A stretch of DNA of 64,000 bases from positions 237,902,823 through 237,966,822 of the forward strand of contig NC_081180.1 in assembly GCF_029867415.1 (NCBI RefSeq). The letters are read 5' to 3'. This DNA is from Vicia villosa (taxonomy: Eukaryota > Streptophyta > Magnoliopsida > Fabales > Fabaceae). Numbering within the stretch: position 1 is the first letter of the stretch; each line of letters starts with the position of its first letter. This document shows positions 35,211 to 46,119 of this stretch, piece after piece. A program made the position numbers and the translations under genes. The notes beneath the pieces were generated by a model that saw only the letters and a list, made by a program, of their open reading frames with translations, made no database searches and was not told where the DNA came from.

Positions 35211-36660
35211 TGGATTGACTCTGTATCGGCAATCTATATAACAAAGGAAGCTAGTGGGAAGTGAGCGGACTGTCCTATCAAGAAGCAGGATGGGCTCACA
35301 TGTGGAAGCTATTGGAACTTGCAATTTAATTTTGAATAATGGTTTTGTTTTGAAATTAGAAAGGACCTTTTATGTACCAAGTTTCTCACGAAACTTGATT
35401 TCAGTTTCTAGACTTGTACCTTTTGGATATTCTTTTAATTTTAAAGACACCTTGTTTGAATTATTTTATAATTCAGAATAGGTTGGGAATGGTATATTGT
35501 CTGATGGTCTTTATCGTATTAATTTACAAAGTGAATCCATTTATAGTTCAATGCATGTTCAAACTGGCACTCAACGATGTAATATTAATGAAAATTCTTC
35601 TATGTTATGGCATCAGAGATTAGGACATATCTCCATAGAGAGAATTAAAAGGTTAGTAAAAGATGGGGTACTTAATACCTTAGATTTTTTCGACTTTGAA
35701 ACCTGTGTTGACTGCATTAAGGGAAAGCAGACCAACATGTCCAAGAAGGGTGCCAATAGGAGTTCAAGTATATTAGAAATAATTCATACAAATATATGTT
35801 GTTCAAATATAGATGCACATGATCAGAAATATTTCATCACTTTCATAGATGATTACTCACAATATATGAATATTTATTTGCTTAATAATAAATATGAAGC
35901 ATTGGATGCCTTCCAAATCTTTAAGGCTGAAGTTGAGAACCAATGTGGAAAGCAAATAAAAATAGTAAGATCACATTGGGGTGGTGAATACTATGGTAGA
36001 TGCACTGAGAGTGGACAAGCACCTGATTCATTTGCTAAGTTTCTTCAAGAACATGAGATTGTTGCCCAATACACTATGCTTGGTTGTCCGAACCAAAATG
36101 GTGTTGCAGAAAGAAAAAAATCGAACATTATTGGACATGGTGCGGAGCATGCTTCACCGCTCTAATCTTCCAAAATCATTATGGAATGAAGCACTAAAGA
36201 CGACTATGTATATTCTAAACCGGGTTCCATCCAGGGCTGTCCCAAAGACGTCATTTGAGTTATTTAAAGGATGGAAGCCGAGTTTATGACATATGCGCGT
36301 TTGGGGATGTCCGTCTGAGGTGAGGATTTATAACCCACAAGAAAAGAAACTAGATCCGAGGACCATTAATTGGTATTTCATTAGATATGCCTAAAGGTTA
36401 TAGATTTTACTGTCCATCTCACACAACTAGGACTGTGGAGTCAAGAAGTGCAAAGTTTCTTGAAAATTATTTGAGTAGAGGGAGCGATCAAATCAAAAAT
36501 TTAATATCTGTGCATGATCATATAGAGCATGAAACTCCCATTTCAAATGATAGATTGGTTACTATTCACAACATCCCTCAAGTTCAAATGGATGTTGGTC
36601 AACCAATCATCGAGACTCCACAAGCTGTTGATAATCCAGTAGATCAAGTTGGTCATTAAA
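35210..36660 (+). pseudogene. Ivana-type copia protease/integrase remnant
   Basis: In order: WWIDSVSA (protease, catalytic triplet damaged) near 35210; FYVPSFSRNLISVSRL (35360-35410); LWHQRLGHISIERIKRL with CVDCIKGKQT (35605-35735); integrase core with FITFIDDYSQYMNIY, IVRSHWGGEYYGR (the usual Asp is His) and NQNGVAERK (to 36120). A frameshift at about 36115 leads into SMLHRSNLPKSLWNEALKT and SFELFKGWKPSL, then a stop. Degraded C-terminal text runs to 36659. It is not functional. Confidence 0.82.
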
Positions 36661-36779
36661 ATGATGAACAATTAGTTGAACAACAAGATCCACAATAAAA
36701 TGTTGATCAAACATTAAGGATGTCTACTAGGACAAGAAAATAAGCTATTTCTAACAATTACATTATGTATCTATAAGAA

Positions 36780-37640
36780 TCTGACTATAACGTTGGAGCT
36801 GAGAATGGTCCTGAGAGCTTTAGACAAGCCATGAGTTGCAAAGAGTCAAATTTATGGTATGATGCCATGAATGACAAAGTGAATTGTATGAAAAACAACG
36901 ACGTCTGGGATCTTTTAGAATTACCTAATGGGACAAAGGCCATTGGTTGTAAATGGGTCTTTAAAACAAAGAAAGATTCATTTGGTAACATTGAGAGATA
37001 CAAGGCTAGACTCGTTGCTAAGGGATTTACTCAAAATGAGGGAATCGATTACACTGATGCTTTTTCTCCTGTATCTAAGAAAGATTCTCTTCGTGTCATC
37101 TTAGTATTAGTTGCACATTTTTACCTTGATTTGCATCAAATGGATGTGAAAACAACCTTTCTTAATGGTGACTTAGAGGAGGAGGTTTATATGAAACAAC
37201 TTGAATGTTTCTCCTCTAATAATGGTGAGCATTTGGTTTGCAAGCTTAAGAAATCCATATATGGTTTACAACAAGCCTCTCATCAATGGTATCTTAAATT
37301 CCATGGAACAATATCTTCATTTGGATTTATTGAAAATCCCACGGATCATCAATGCATATACCAAAAGTTCAGTGGGAGTAAAATTTGTTTTCTCATTTTG
37401 TATGTGGATGACATACTACTTGAAACAAATTAGGAAGATATCGGAGTAATACAGGTATGGATCACCGGAACACTGTAAAGAAGGTGCTGAGATATCTTAA
37501 AGGAACAAAATATTACATAATTATGTACAACCAGACAGACAATCTAGATGTGATCGATTATTCATATTCCTACTTTACTGGTTGTGTTGATTCTCATAAA
37601 TCAACATCGGGATACATTTTTATGAAGGCCACTTTATGAG
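36780..37640 (+). pseudogene. Ivana-type copia reverse transcriptase/RNase H remnant
   Basis: The frame 36831-37433 holds the RT start (GCKWVFKTKKDSFGN, RLVAKGFTQNEGIDYTDAFS), QMDVKTTFLNGDLEEEVYM and the intact catalytic segment CFLILYVDDILLETN, ending in a stop. About 400 bases of RT/RNase H have been deleted, so at about 37457 it jumps to the RNase H connection TVKKVLRYLKGTKYYIIMY and STSGYIFMKATL. The 3' untranslated part and LTR follow. Confidence 0.85.
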
Positions 37641-37959
37641 AACATGGGACTTGGGTCCACTTTATGATTGTATACATACAGTTTATTAATAAAACTCTTA
37701 TATTGTGATGTTTTCTTATTTTCATGCGCACATCAGTTTAGAAAATATGTTACATTTGGACCAAGAGTAAACATTGATTTATTCATCAAATTTAGTTACC
37801 ACATTACATATATATACACTTGAAAATAGACATGTTGTAATACATATATGATAACTCGCTTTAAGAGGAACTGTCTCTATGATTCCCGTATTTATTTCTT
37901 GAGGAAGTTTTCATGACTCATTTATGCCAATAATCAATTCTATGGACCAAGTGGGAGAA

Positions 37960-38394
37960 TGTAATGGTTTTTTTAATTTTAATAATAATAATTATTAATA
38001 ATAAAAACCAATTTTATTGTGGCCCATAGCTTGTGGGATTTTGTTTTTGAAAAGAGTATAATTTTATAGCTTTAATGAAAATTGATACAACCATTATTAT
38101 TGGGTGGTAATGGATTTTAATGGATTTAAATTCTTGATGGTAGAATCATGCCTATAAATAGTCTTTGGTCCCCAAAGCTTTCTCTATCGCTTTCAAAAAT
38201 ACACCATCTATATCGAGAGAGCAAGAGCTTGGTGGAAGAATCAAAGGCAGTCGACTCACAACACTACAACAAAGGCTGGAGGTAAACCTTAATTTTATTT
38301 CCGTATTTAGTCTATTGATCTTGTTGTTCTTTTGTTGTCAAGAACATAGGATCAATTTATAAATTATGGTCTATGTCATCTATGTATTGTTTAC
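37960..38394 (+). repeat. Probable 3' LTR of the Ivana-type element
   Basis: A purine tract (AAGTGGGAGAA) ends at 37959 and TGTAATGG follows. The right end TTTACA at 38394 would give TGTAA/TTACA termini. A TATA box CCTATAAATAG lies at about 38151-38161, followed by CTTTCTCTATCGC typical of a transcript start. The right boundary is uncertain. Confidence 0.5.
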
Positions 38395-38396
38395 AT

Positions 38397-38560
38397 ACTT
38401 CAAGAAAAGAGAAAGCGTGACATCTACTTGTTGAACTTCACACAAATAATCTTAAAAGAGGAAAGGGAAAAGTGTAAATACATTCTTCAAGAAAAGATAA
38501 AGCATGCCATCTACGTGTTAAACTTCACACAAATAAGCTTAGAGGTGTGAATACATTGAC
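38397..38560. repeat. Diverged 87-bp direct repeat
   Basis: CTTCAAGAAAAG with following ACATCTAC and AACTTCACACAAATAA occurs from about 38398 and again from 38485, with about 15 percent differences. Confidence 0.65.
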
Positions 38561-38959
38561 ATCAATTGATGATTAGTTTCATCACTTCAATTTAGAGTAA
38601 ATTTTATGTTCTTGATAAGGTTGAAGTTTTTTTTCTTGCACATGATCTTTGTCTTGAGAGATGCAAGAAATAGACCTTGATTGATATTAGGTCTCTCAAT
38701 CTCACACATGTTCAGACTAAATTCATCGGCGTTGAAAAACAACCTCTTTCACCAAACAACTCTCCTCCTTCTTAGTTTAGAGAACCAGATTACAACTCAT
38801 TCAAAGAAATTCGTGGATATCGTGGTGGAGGTGTAAACCAAGGTAGAGGAAGTCATAGAGATTGATTGTTATATCAAACACTTAAGCGAGTCAGATTAAG
38901 ATCCAGTTCTGGAAACACAATGGCATAAGTTCCTTCACTTGCTGTAAACAATGATCAAG

Positions 38960-39445
38960 ATCACTACTATGCTAAACCTTCAGTTTTTGATGGTGAAAAG
39001 TTAGATTATTTGAAGGATAGAATCAAAAGTTTCTTACTTGGTTATGATTCAGACTTGTGGGATATTGTAATAGATGGTTACACACTTCCTATAGATGCAA
39101 ATGGTAAAAAATTTGAAAGAAGTTCGATGAGTGAGCAATAAAAAAAACAACAAAAATCATCACAGGTCAAGAACCATTCTACTAAATGATATCTCATAAA
39201 CTGAGTATGAAAAGATAACAAATAGAGACTCTACAAAATATATATTTAATTCTTTTAGAATGACTCGCGAAGGAAACAAACAAGTAAAAAAAATCAAGGC
39301 TCTGACCTTAATTCAAAAGTATGAAGCATTCAAAACGGAGGAAGATGAAATGGCTGAGGACATGTTCTTAACAAAGGTTACACTATTGCAAATCTCGTAA
39401 AGAAAATCATCAGAAGTTTGCTCAAGAAATGGAGGCCAATGGTGA
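38960..39445 (+). pseudogene. SIRE-type copia gag fragment
   Basis: The plus strand shows KPSVFDGEKLDY, FFLGYDSDLWDIVIDGYTLP, ERSSMSEQ followed by a stop, YEKITNRDSTKYIFNSFRMT, KALTLIQKYEAFKTEEDEM and a late KKIIRS-like motif, in more than one frame. This is the UBN2 gag domain of SIRE/Maximus-type copia with several breaks. Nothing of pol follows. It may belong to the same family as the minus-strand LTR at 2287. Confidence 0.7.
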
Positions 39446-39830
39446 CAACATTAAAGGTGAACCTCTAGGTAGTGGTGTGGGTATAGACTCTTGCACTGGC
39501 ACCGATGAAACTGTTGTTGTCGAGCTAGTAACGGCAGATGTCCTAACAGGGGACAAAACTGTCATATTATGGGTTGTCATACCAACTGGTATAACATCTA
39601 TATTTTGAGCATTGCTCAATGATGTGTTAGAAATGTTAGTGTCAGTGCCAGAACGTGACATTTTAGGCAGTTATTTCCCACTTCTTAAATTCATACATAA
39701 ACAAACATTGGTAGTGTGTCATGCAAAACAAAAACACATACAGAGAACATGTGACAATTATAATAGTTTATTTGAAAATTTTATCACAAGGTCCCACTGG
39801 GTGTGTTAATTTGTTTACCCTAAAAACTAG
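39446..39830 (-). other. Possible 5' end of a Ty3/gypsy element (uncertain)
   Basis: A minus-strand frame (39661-39422) begins MSRSGTDTNISNTSLS and is Ser/Thr-rich. Upstream of it on the minus strand, ACACCCAGTGGGACC at about 39790-39806 resembles primer-site text of some plant gypsy elements. No gag or pol domain was recognised, so this is only a suggestion. Confidence 0.22.
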
Positions 39831-41150
39831 TAAACACCGCTAGTCACTTGTTAAAGGTTACTGGCAAGACCGATTAGAAAATCTCAGAATAATGTGTGTG
39901 AAGTTTTCTAAATAATGAGAAAATAGTAAGAATATTGTGAGTAGTTTGGACAATGATCGAAACTACATTATGAAAATAAAAAAAAAGTTAAAGTAAAACT
40001 TTGACAGAAAAAGTAAAGGGGTCGACCATGAAAAATAAAAAAACGTGAAGTAAATTTGAAAGTAAAGCTTTGAATAAATGGAAATTGGGGATCAAATATA
40101 CATTGCATTCTTGAAACTCATTTCTCTCTTCGCTTGGTACTCTAAATTTTGTGAGTTTGGTAGTAAATATTTTGATGATTAAAATGTATAAATATTTTGA
40201 CATTCAAGGTCAATGACGTATGTAAGTGCAAAGTTTAAATTTAAAATAACGTATGTATGTAGGTATGATATAGTTTTGTTTTTATAATGAAAGTTCTAGA
40301 ATTTTAAGACCTTAAAACCTTCTATCGGAAACAATAGCCGTATTTAAGGAAATCTCATAAGGTAGCTACTGGCTTCTCTAAAGTGCCAGTCAACTCTAGT
40401 TAGATGTATTATTAAGATATGACCACCTCTAAAGAATGTTTGAGTTGAAGTATTGCCAAGAAGTTTCATCACGATGTATTAATGAAAGAATATTACTAGC
40501 TCCAATTTAAAATATAATTCTAGGCATTGACTTTGACTAGTGTTTCACAACCAAACTCTTTCTACACCTGTTGAATATAATTTTCTTTAGCAAAAATAAA
40601 AATTGATTTGTTATGAGGAAAAATTGGCATGTTTGCAAATTGCAAGCATCTAGAATGTCAGAATGAACGTAAAGGGCACGTTTGTGTGGCCGCCTGTTAA
40701 TTTTAGTTAGCAAACCATTCTCCATTGATGTGGAGATTTTAACCAACTGCATCCTCCATCTTCCATCAACACAATGATAAACATTTTCCTTCAATTAAAT
40801 ATTTAATTTTTGTTTGATTATCTGACTTATTGATTTACAGAATTTTTTATTTACATTTGTTAGTAACTATATATATATATATGTAATCATATTTTTTTAT
40901 CTAAAATTTGTATGTACTCATATGTATAAAAAGGTTTGATATGATTGCATAAATCAAGAGTTAATGTTACCGGTGTATATTTTTTTAATAAAAAGGATGA
41001 GAATAATATTGCATAGGTAGAGTCACACTTTTTGTGGGTTCATGTTTAAACTTATTTTAGTATCTCATAATCGTTCAGTTCTTTAGAGATTATTTTCATT
41101 TTAAAAAAAAACTTCTATGAGAGAAGTGCATTGGACAAATAATCTATAAT
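39831..41150. other. Intergenic DNA, nothing firm
   Basis: AT-rich. A minus-strand frame at 40537-40794 (begins MKENVYHCVDGRWRMQLVK) has no family I recognise and may be an exon fragment or chance. A TAAGGTAGCTACTGGC-like stretch near 40350 has no match I know. Confidence 0.35.
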
Positions 41151-41160
41151 ATGTTGCTAG

Positions 41161-41634
41161 GAGAAATTTTTGCATGGACAGGAACCTAAATTTATTTCTT
41201 AGACACAATCAATAAGAAGAGGGAAAATTCTTAGGTGGACACATACCTAAGAAATTGTTTTACACACAACCAATCACAGAATTTTAATTAATTAAAAAAA
41301 TAAATACTGATTTTTCTCTCTCCTTCATAATCTCAACCACTCCATGAATCCACTTAAAACCAAAATTAAAATTAAAATAAATTTAAAAAAGACTCTTTCT
41401 TATTGGTTGTGCCTAAGAATGTGGATTTAGGGCCGTGTCCATGCAAGAATTGCTCAAGAAGAGAGTAATTTTTTAATTTATTTTTATTTAATTTTGTTTT
41501 TAATTGGATTCAAGGGGTGATTGAGATTATGAAGGAGAGAGAAAATTTTTGATTTATTTTTTAATTAATTAAAATTTTGTAATTGGTTGTGTGTAAAACA
41601 ATTTCTTATATCCGTGTCCACCTAAGAATTTTCC
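41161..41634. mobile_element. Compound foldback MITE with 10-bp target duplication
   Basis: ATGTTGCTAG occurs at 41151-41160 and 41635-41644, flanking the element directly. The ends GAGAAATTTTTGCATGGACA and (reverse of right end) GGAAAATTCTTAGGTGGACA are related inverted termini. Inside, a second pair occurs: GGAAAATTCTTAGGTGGACA from 41222 forward, and the GCATGGACACGG type in reverse at about 41430-41455. The order is therefore A-B-A'-B', with B/B' arms of about 165 bp. A 9- to 10-bp duplication suggests the Mutator superfamily. Confidence 0.72.
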
Positions 41635-42107
41635 ATGTTGCTAGTAGCATTTTGTGTTTTTTTTGTTAGCATCTCATTTTACAAAAATATGTTAGTATCT
41701 TGTACTTGTAAAATACAACGTGAATGATGATGCTCACGATTGAGATTTTTGTACAAAACTTTTTAAGTTGGATAATAGTAGAGATACAATCTTTTCTTAA
41801 CCTCCCAGTGAATATGTGGGAGCAGAGGTAGGAGTAGTTCTTCTTCGTTGAATGGATGAACATTTCCTCCTTCACATGTATTGTTGAGATGAATAAGTAA
41901 TGGACATAGATTCGGGTTGGGCGATCTAGGAGTGCTCCAGCCTGTCCTTTTCACAATTCCTTTGGGTTGTTTAAATCATGAGTTGTTCATCTCATGGGCC
42001 AAATAAAATTATCTCAATCCACAGTCTCTCAAGCACAAGGCATGGAAATGTTGAAATGATTAAATTGGATGCACATCATACTATTTAAAAACTACAAATG
42101 TGATTCC

Positions 42108-42196
42108 TTCAAGCGTTGCTTAAGGCGAGTCCTTCAAGCGTCGCTTGTGGCGAGTCTCAAGCGTTTCTTAGAGGAGTTCCTTAAGCGTTTTTTTTT
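42108..42196. repeat. Short minisatellite of TCAAGCGT units
   Basis: CCTTCAAGCGTTGCTTAAGG, CCTTCAAGCGTCGCTTGTGG, TCAAGCGTTTCTTAGAGG and CCTTAAGCG follow one another as diverged units of about 25-28 bp. Confidence 0.6.
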
Positions 42197-42214
42197 TGGA
42201 GAAGCACATGCAAC

Positions 42215-42488
42215 ATTAAATACTTTTTCATAATGAGCTTGTCTTGGAAAGATACATACATTGTAATCCTTTGATCTTACTACACACGTTAAAACTGATT
42301 TGTAGATGGCTTTAGCCCTTAACTGTTGGCGCATATCTATAATAGGGAAATGATGACCTACACGACCTAGGTATTTGTCTTTTTAATAAAGGATTTTATC
42401 CAATTTTAACGCGTGTGTAAGATCAAAGGATTACAATTTCTGTACCTTTCCAAGACAAGCTCATTATGACAAAGTATTTAAGCGTGTC
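42215..42488. repeat. Long inverted repeat (hairpin) with about 110-bp loop
   Basis: TAATGAGCTTGTCTTGGAAA with TTGTAATCCTTTGATCTTAC (42231-42290) is found as its reverse complement at about 42405-42478. Arms of about 79 bp have a few mismatches. It could be a MITE or a hairpin RNA source; no target duplication was identified. Confidence 0.75.
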
Positions 42489-42560
42489 CAAATTCAATCC
42501 TTGTATCAAATTACATTTCAAGTTTTACATTGTTTTGAAATCTTTTTTCAAAATTACAAG

Positions 42561-42565
<5 letters not shown>

Positions 42566-42630
<65 letters not shown>

Positions 42631-42636
42631 TCTCTC
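42566..42636. repeat. (CT)n microsatellite
   Basis: CT run of about 70 bp; Ser/Leu and Arg/Glu frames over it are artefacts. Confidence 0.95.
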
Positions 42637-42689
42637 CATCCATATACATATATGTAATTATAATATAATAAGATAATATACTTATATCT

Positions 42690-43349
42690 CGTGCAATGCA
42701 CAAACATTTCTTCGAAGTTGTTGATCATATTTTTAGAGACATTTTTCGTTCTTATGATGAACGAATATTGAATATTTTATTTGGTGGAAAAGTTGTGGTT
42801 TTCGAGGGGACTTCCGATTTTTTTCTATTATACCTAAAGGAAGTAGACACGAAATTGTATATGCTACCATTAATTCATCATAGTTAACTAAGAATATGTG
42901 GCTGCTTCAAATTCAGACAACGTGAAAAGGAAATGTTTTTCTGAGTGGGTTTTGGATATTGGTGATGGTACAATTATATAATGCAATCATGTGGATATCA
43001 CACTTAATATCCCATTTGATTTTCTTATTCCAACTTCCAGCAACCCTCTTGCATTTACTCTTGAGAGCGCATATTCAACTCTTTTAGATAATATTAATGA
43101 TATATTTTTTCAAAATAAGAATAAACTCCAAAGGATTCAATTGTTGATATGATTAATGATAACATGTTAGAATTATCTCCTAGCTAGCACTGATAAAACA
43201 TATTTGAGTTATGATAGTTCATATTCAACCAACTTAGAGAGTCATTTAATTAATGGTGTTCACACCCCATAATTTTTGAACACGATTACTACATCGTGAT
43301 TTCTAAATCATAAGTTGAAATTTAAAGTTGGAGTGTCAGTAATTTTATT

Positions 43350-43392
<43 letters not shown>

Positions 43393-43480
43393 ATCTTTTC
43401 GAATTGTGCAACCAAACTCGACTGATAATTACAAAGACGAGAAAATATGTTGTTGAAGAAAAAGTGATTTCAGAGAATAA
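42690..43480 (+). pseudogene. Helitron Pif1-like helicase remnant
   Basis: The plus strand gives HKHFFEVVDHIFRDIFRS and FGGKVVVFEG (helicase motif II to III area, 42696-42800). Then come IGDG-like text and LNIPFDFLIPTSSNPLAF (about 42960-43050), DKTYLSYDSS (43190-43225), FLNTITTS and NHKLKFKVGVSVILF (43275-43350), and after a (TA)n run LCNQTRLIITKTRKYV (43400-43450). This order matches the C-terminal half of plant Helitron helicases. Many stops and frame changes occur, and the Walker A end and the Rep part are missing. It is an inactive fragment. Confidence 0.8.
43353..43390. repeat. (TA)n microsatellite inside the helicase remnant
   Basis: The run replaces codons between the VGVSVILF and LCNQTRLI motifs of the Helitron helicase. 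Confidence 0.9.
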
Positions 43481-43490
43481 CTATCTAGAT

Positions 43491-43510
43491 ACTCGTGCAG
43501 CCGCACGAGT
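43491..43510. repeat. Perfect 8-bp-stem hairpin beside the helicase remnant
   Basis: ACTCGTGC and GCACGAGT surround a 4-base loop (AGCC). Short GC-rich hairpins near the 3' end are a Helitron hallmark. No terminal CTRR was found directly downstream, so this is suggestive only. A related CTCGTGCAATGCAC word lies at 42688-42702. Confidence 0.5.
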
Positions 43511-43839
43511 AAATTTATTTGATACGATATCTAAATTTACTAATATAAGGGGGTTTGTGAGTATTACCTACTAAAAGCTCTCAAAGTTTATTGGATACTC
43601 TCAAGATCATTTCTTGGGGACAAGACTAAATCGTTTCTGGACTGAACCTGTAAAATTCTCGGTGTTCCTCTCTTTTCCTAAACTCTTTATTTTTCGCAGT
43701 TTATATTCTGCAATTTATTTTCCACTGCTTAATATTTAAACTATTTTCAAAATGATTTTAAACTCTGATTTTTATCCGCAAAGTTTTTCAAAACCAAGTA
43801 TTTTTGAACCACAAAATTCACCCCTATTGTATGTGAAGT

Positions 43840-44565
43840 CACATGTCCAACATAGTTTATATGAATGGATTAGATATGACATCAATGGTGGCTCTATCTT
43901 TTTTACTGTTTGCTTATGGTTGTGGCGCGCTAGGAGAAAACCGTGTCTTGCAAATGAGGTGGTATATTTCTATACTTTGAAACTCATCACAGTGAATTAT
44001 GCTAATATGTTAGGTAAATGTTTTCCCAAGCATAATATGTCTCATCCAACAAGAATGATTACGTGGAATGCATACAAAGGTATTAATATGATTTGAATGT
44101 TGATGGCAGTAGCCTCAATAATTCCTACGTCTCGGGTTTTGGTGGATTGATTTGAAATGCTAATGGTGCTTGGGTTCACGGTTTTGCGAATAATATTGGT
44201 TATTCCAACATCCTTCATGCTGAGCTGAAGACGTTATATCATGGATTACGGAAGGCTTGGGAACTTGACATCAAATACCTTATGTGTTATCTTGACTCCA
44301 AGTCTACTATCAAGCTTATCTCAGAGTTTGTTAATGTTTGACACCACTATGCTGCAATTCTTCACAGCATTAAAAAGCTTCTCTCTAGGGAATAATGAGT
44401 TCAACTATTTCATACTCTTAGAGAGAGGAATGCTTGTGTTGACTATCTAGAAAAATATGAGGCTGATAATGATGCGGTGTATCGGCCCTTTGCGGAGCCT
44501 CTTGTTGGAATCATCACTCTCCTGCTAGCTGATGCTAGTGGGACTTTATTTTTTAGATAATTTTC
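43840..44565 (+). pseudogene. LINE-derived RNase H domain remnant
   Basis: Translation in successive frames gives FFTVCLWLWRARRKPCLANE, HPTRMITWNAYKGI, ANGAWVHGFANNIGYSNI, LHAELKTLYHGLRKAWELDI, CYLDSKSTIKLISEFVNV and HTLRERNACVDYLEKYEA. This is the RVT_3 type RNase H domain at the end of plant LINEs or in genes derived from them. Stops after KGINMI and after SEFVNV, plus a shift near 44380, inactivate it. No poly(A) tail or target duplication was recognised. Confidence 0.75.
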
Positions 44566-44569
44566 CGCT

Positions 44570-46110
44570 TTTTTTCTTTTCCTTTTCCCACTTGTACCAA
44601 CAAAAATTGGTCTCATAACTTTAAAAATGCCTTTTTTTGGTCTCTGAACTTTACTTATTGACTCAAATTTGTCCTTTGGATCCATTTTTCTAAAACAATG
44701 TTAAATATTTTCACACTAAACTCTGGCCATCAAAACATGGCATCCAAGTTAGATTTATATGTTATAAACCTTTTATTCTTCATGCTTCTTCATAACATTA
44801 GAACTTAACCGTCTTCTTATTTAACATTGCATTCATCTTCATTGTCTCATTCTCACAGGGCATCACCATTCCAAAAACGAAGAACAAAAATGAATTCTAT
44901 AAATTTGTCTCTCTCTCTCTCTCTCTCATAAAGTGATTGGTAATTGGGGAGACTATACTAACATTTCCAAACTGAAGGTTTACTCTACTTTGAAGAAGCG
45001 ATTGAGACTTAATTATTAGTGTGACAACTTCGTTGTGCTTAGAAGGGCTACAACAATTATTAATTTTAGGAAGCAATTCTAGGAATGTCCACACTATAGG
45101 GTAAAATTGTTGGAATTATTTATCTAGCGTCACTGTTACAATGAGCTTAACAGCCCAGCCCGTGGCTCCTAGGGTGATAGGTGCATCCCCTTGAGGGCTC
45201 TATACTATAAGGAAATATAGTTGCGCTCTCACTAACAAAAATTTCTTTTAGTACAGTAATAGGTGCTTGATCCAACAAAAATATCTATACTTCTTCACCA
45301 ATATCATCTTGGGATATTGGGTGATATTTTTCTGATTTTTTGCATGGGAAACATAAACTGAGTAAAATTATTTTGATTGGTTTTATAATGAAGTGGAAGA
45401 TGAGAAAAAAAAATTTATTGTGAAGCAAAAAATGAGGTTGTAAATTTTAACAAAAAACAAATAAAATCATATGCATAATCTCGTTCAACTTGAAGGATGA
45501 ATTGAAAGACAAAGACACAATTGATGCATAAAAGCAAGAATTATGAGAAGCTGAGGTGACTTTTAAGAACACAATGAAGTGGAAGAATATTTGGAAGAAT
45601 TATATTTTGTAATTATAATTGTTTTAATGTACAAATTGATTGTTTAATTTTAATGTGTAATTTTGGAAAAATTTATGTTTATGTTCTAATTTATTTGTAT
45701 AATGTTTCTAATTTAATGAAATGAAATTAAAGAAATTGTGTTTCCAATTAATTTTTTATTCCCAATTAATGTCTTAAGTTAATTTTTTTTCTCAGTTAAT
45801 GTTTTGCATCAATTTTGTATACTTAATTTTGTATATTCAGTTTTCATCGGTTTTGTATATTCAGTTTCTATCGGTTTTGTCTAACATTCATTCTTGTTAA
45901 TTGGTAGTTGCACAATATTGATTAACTATGTACCAAAATATTGAATTACTTAAAGTTAGGGTTCAATATGATTTACAGCATTCATTAAAACCATACATTC
46001 ATTCAAGAATATTCATAAACCAAAACATCAAAATTAACCTAAACCAAAACACAGACCAAATCATAAACTAATAGAAATCTAAGTTATCTTCTTGCTTTGA
46101 GTATTCAGTT
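44570..46110. other. Intergenic AT-rich DNA
   Basis: The stretch near 44590-44690 (ATTGGTCTCATAACTTTAAA, GGTCTCTGAACTTTA) resembles a common plant dispersed repeat. A short (CT)n lies at 44908-44929. TTTTGTATATTCAGTTT is repeated near 45825-45885. No gene is recognised. Confidence 0.35.
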
Positions 46111-46119
46111 TTTTCAGAA

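Noticed and set aside
40537..40794. 85-residue minus-strand frame beginning MKENVYHCVDGRW
   Set aside because: It looks partly protein-like but matches no family I know and has no exon context, so it is not called as a gene.
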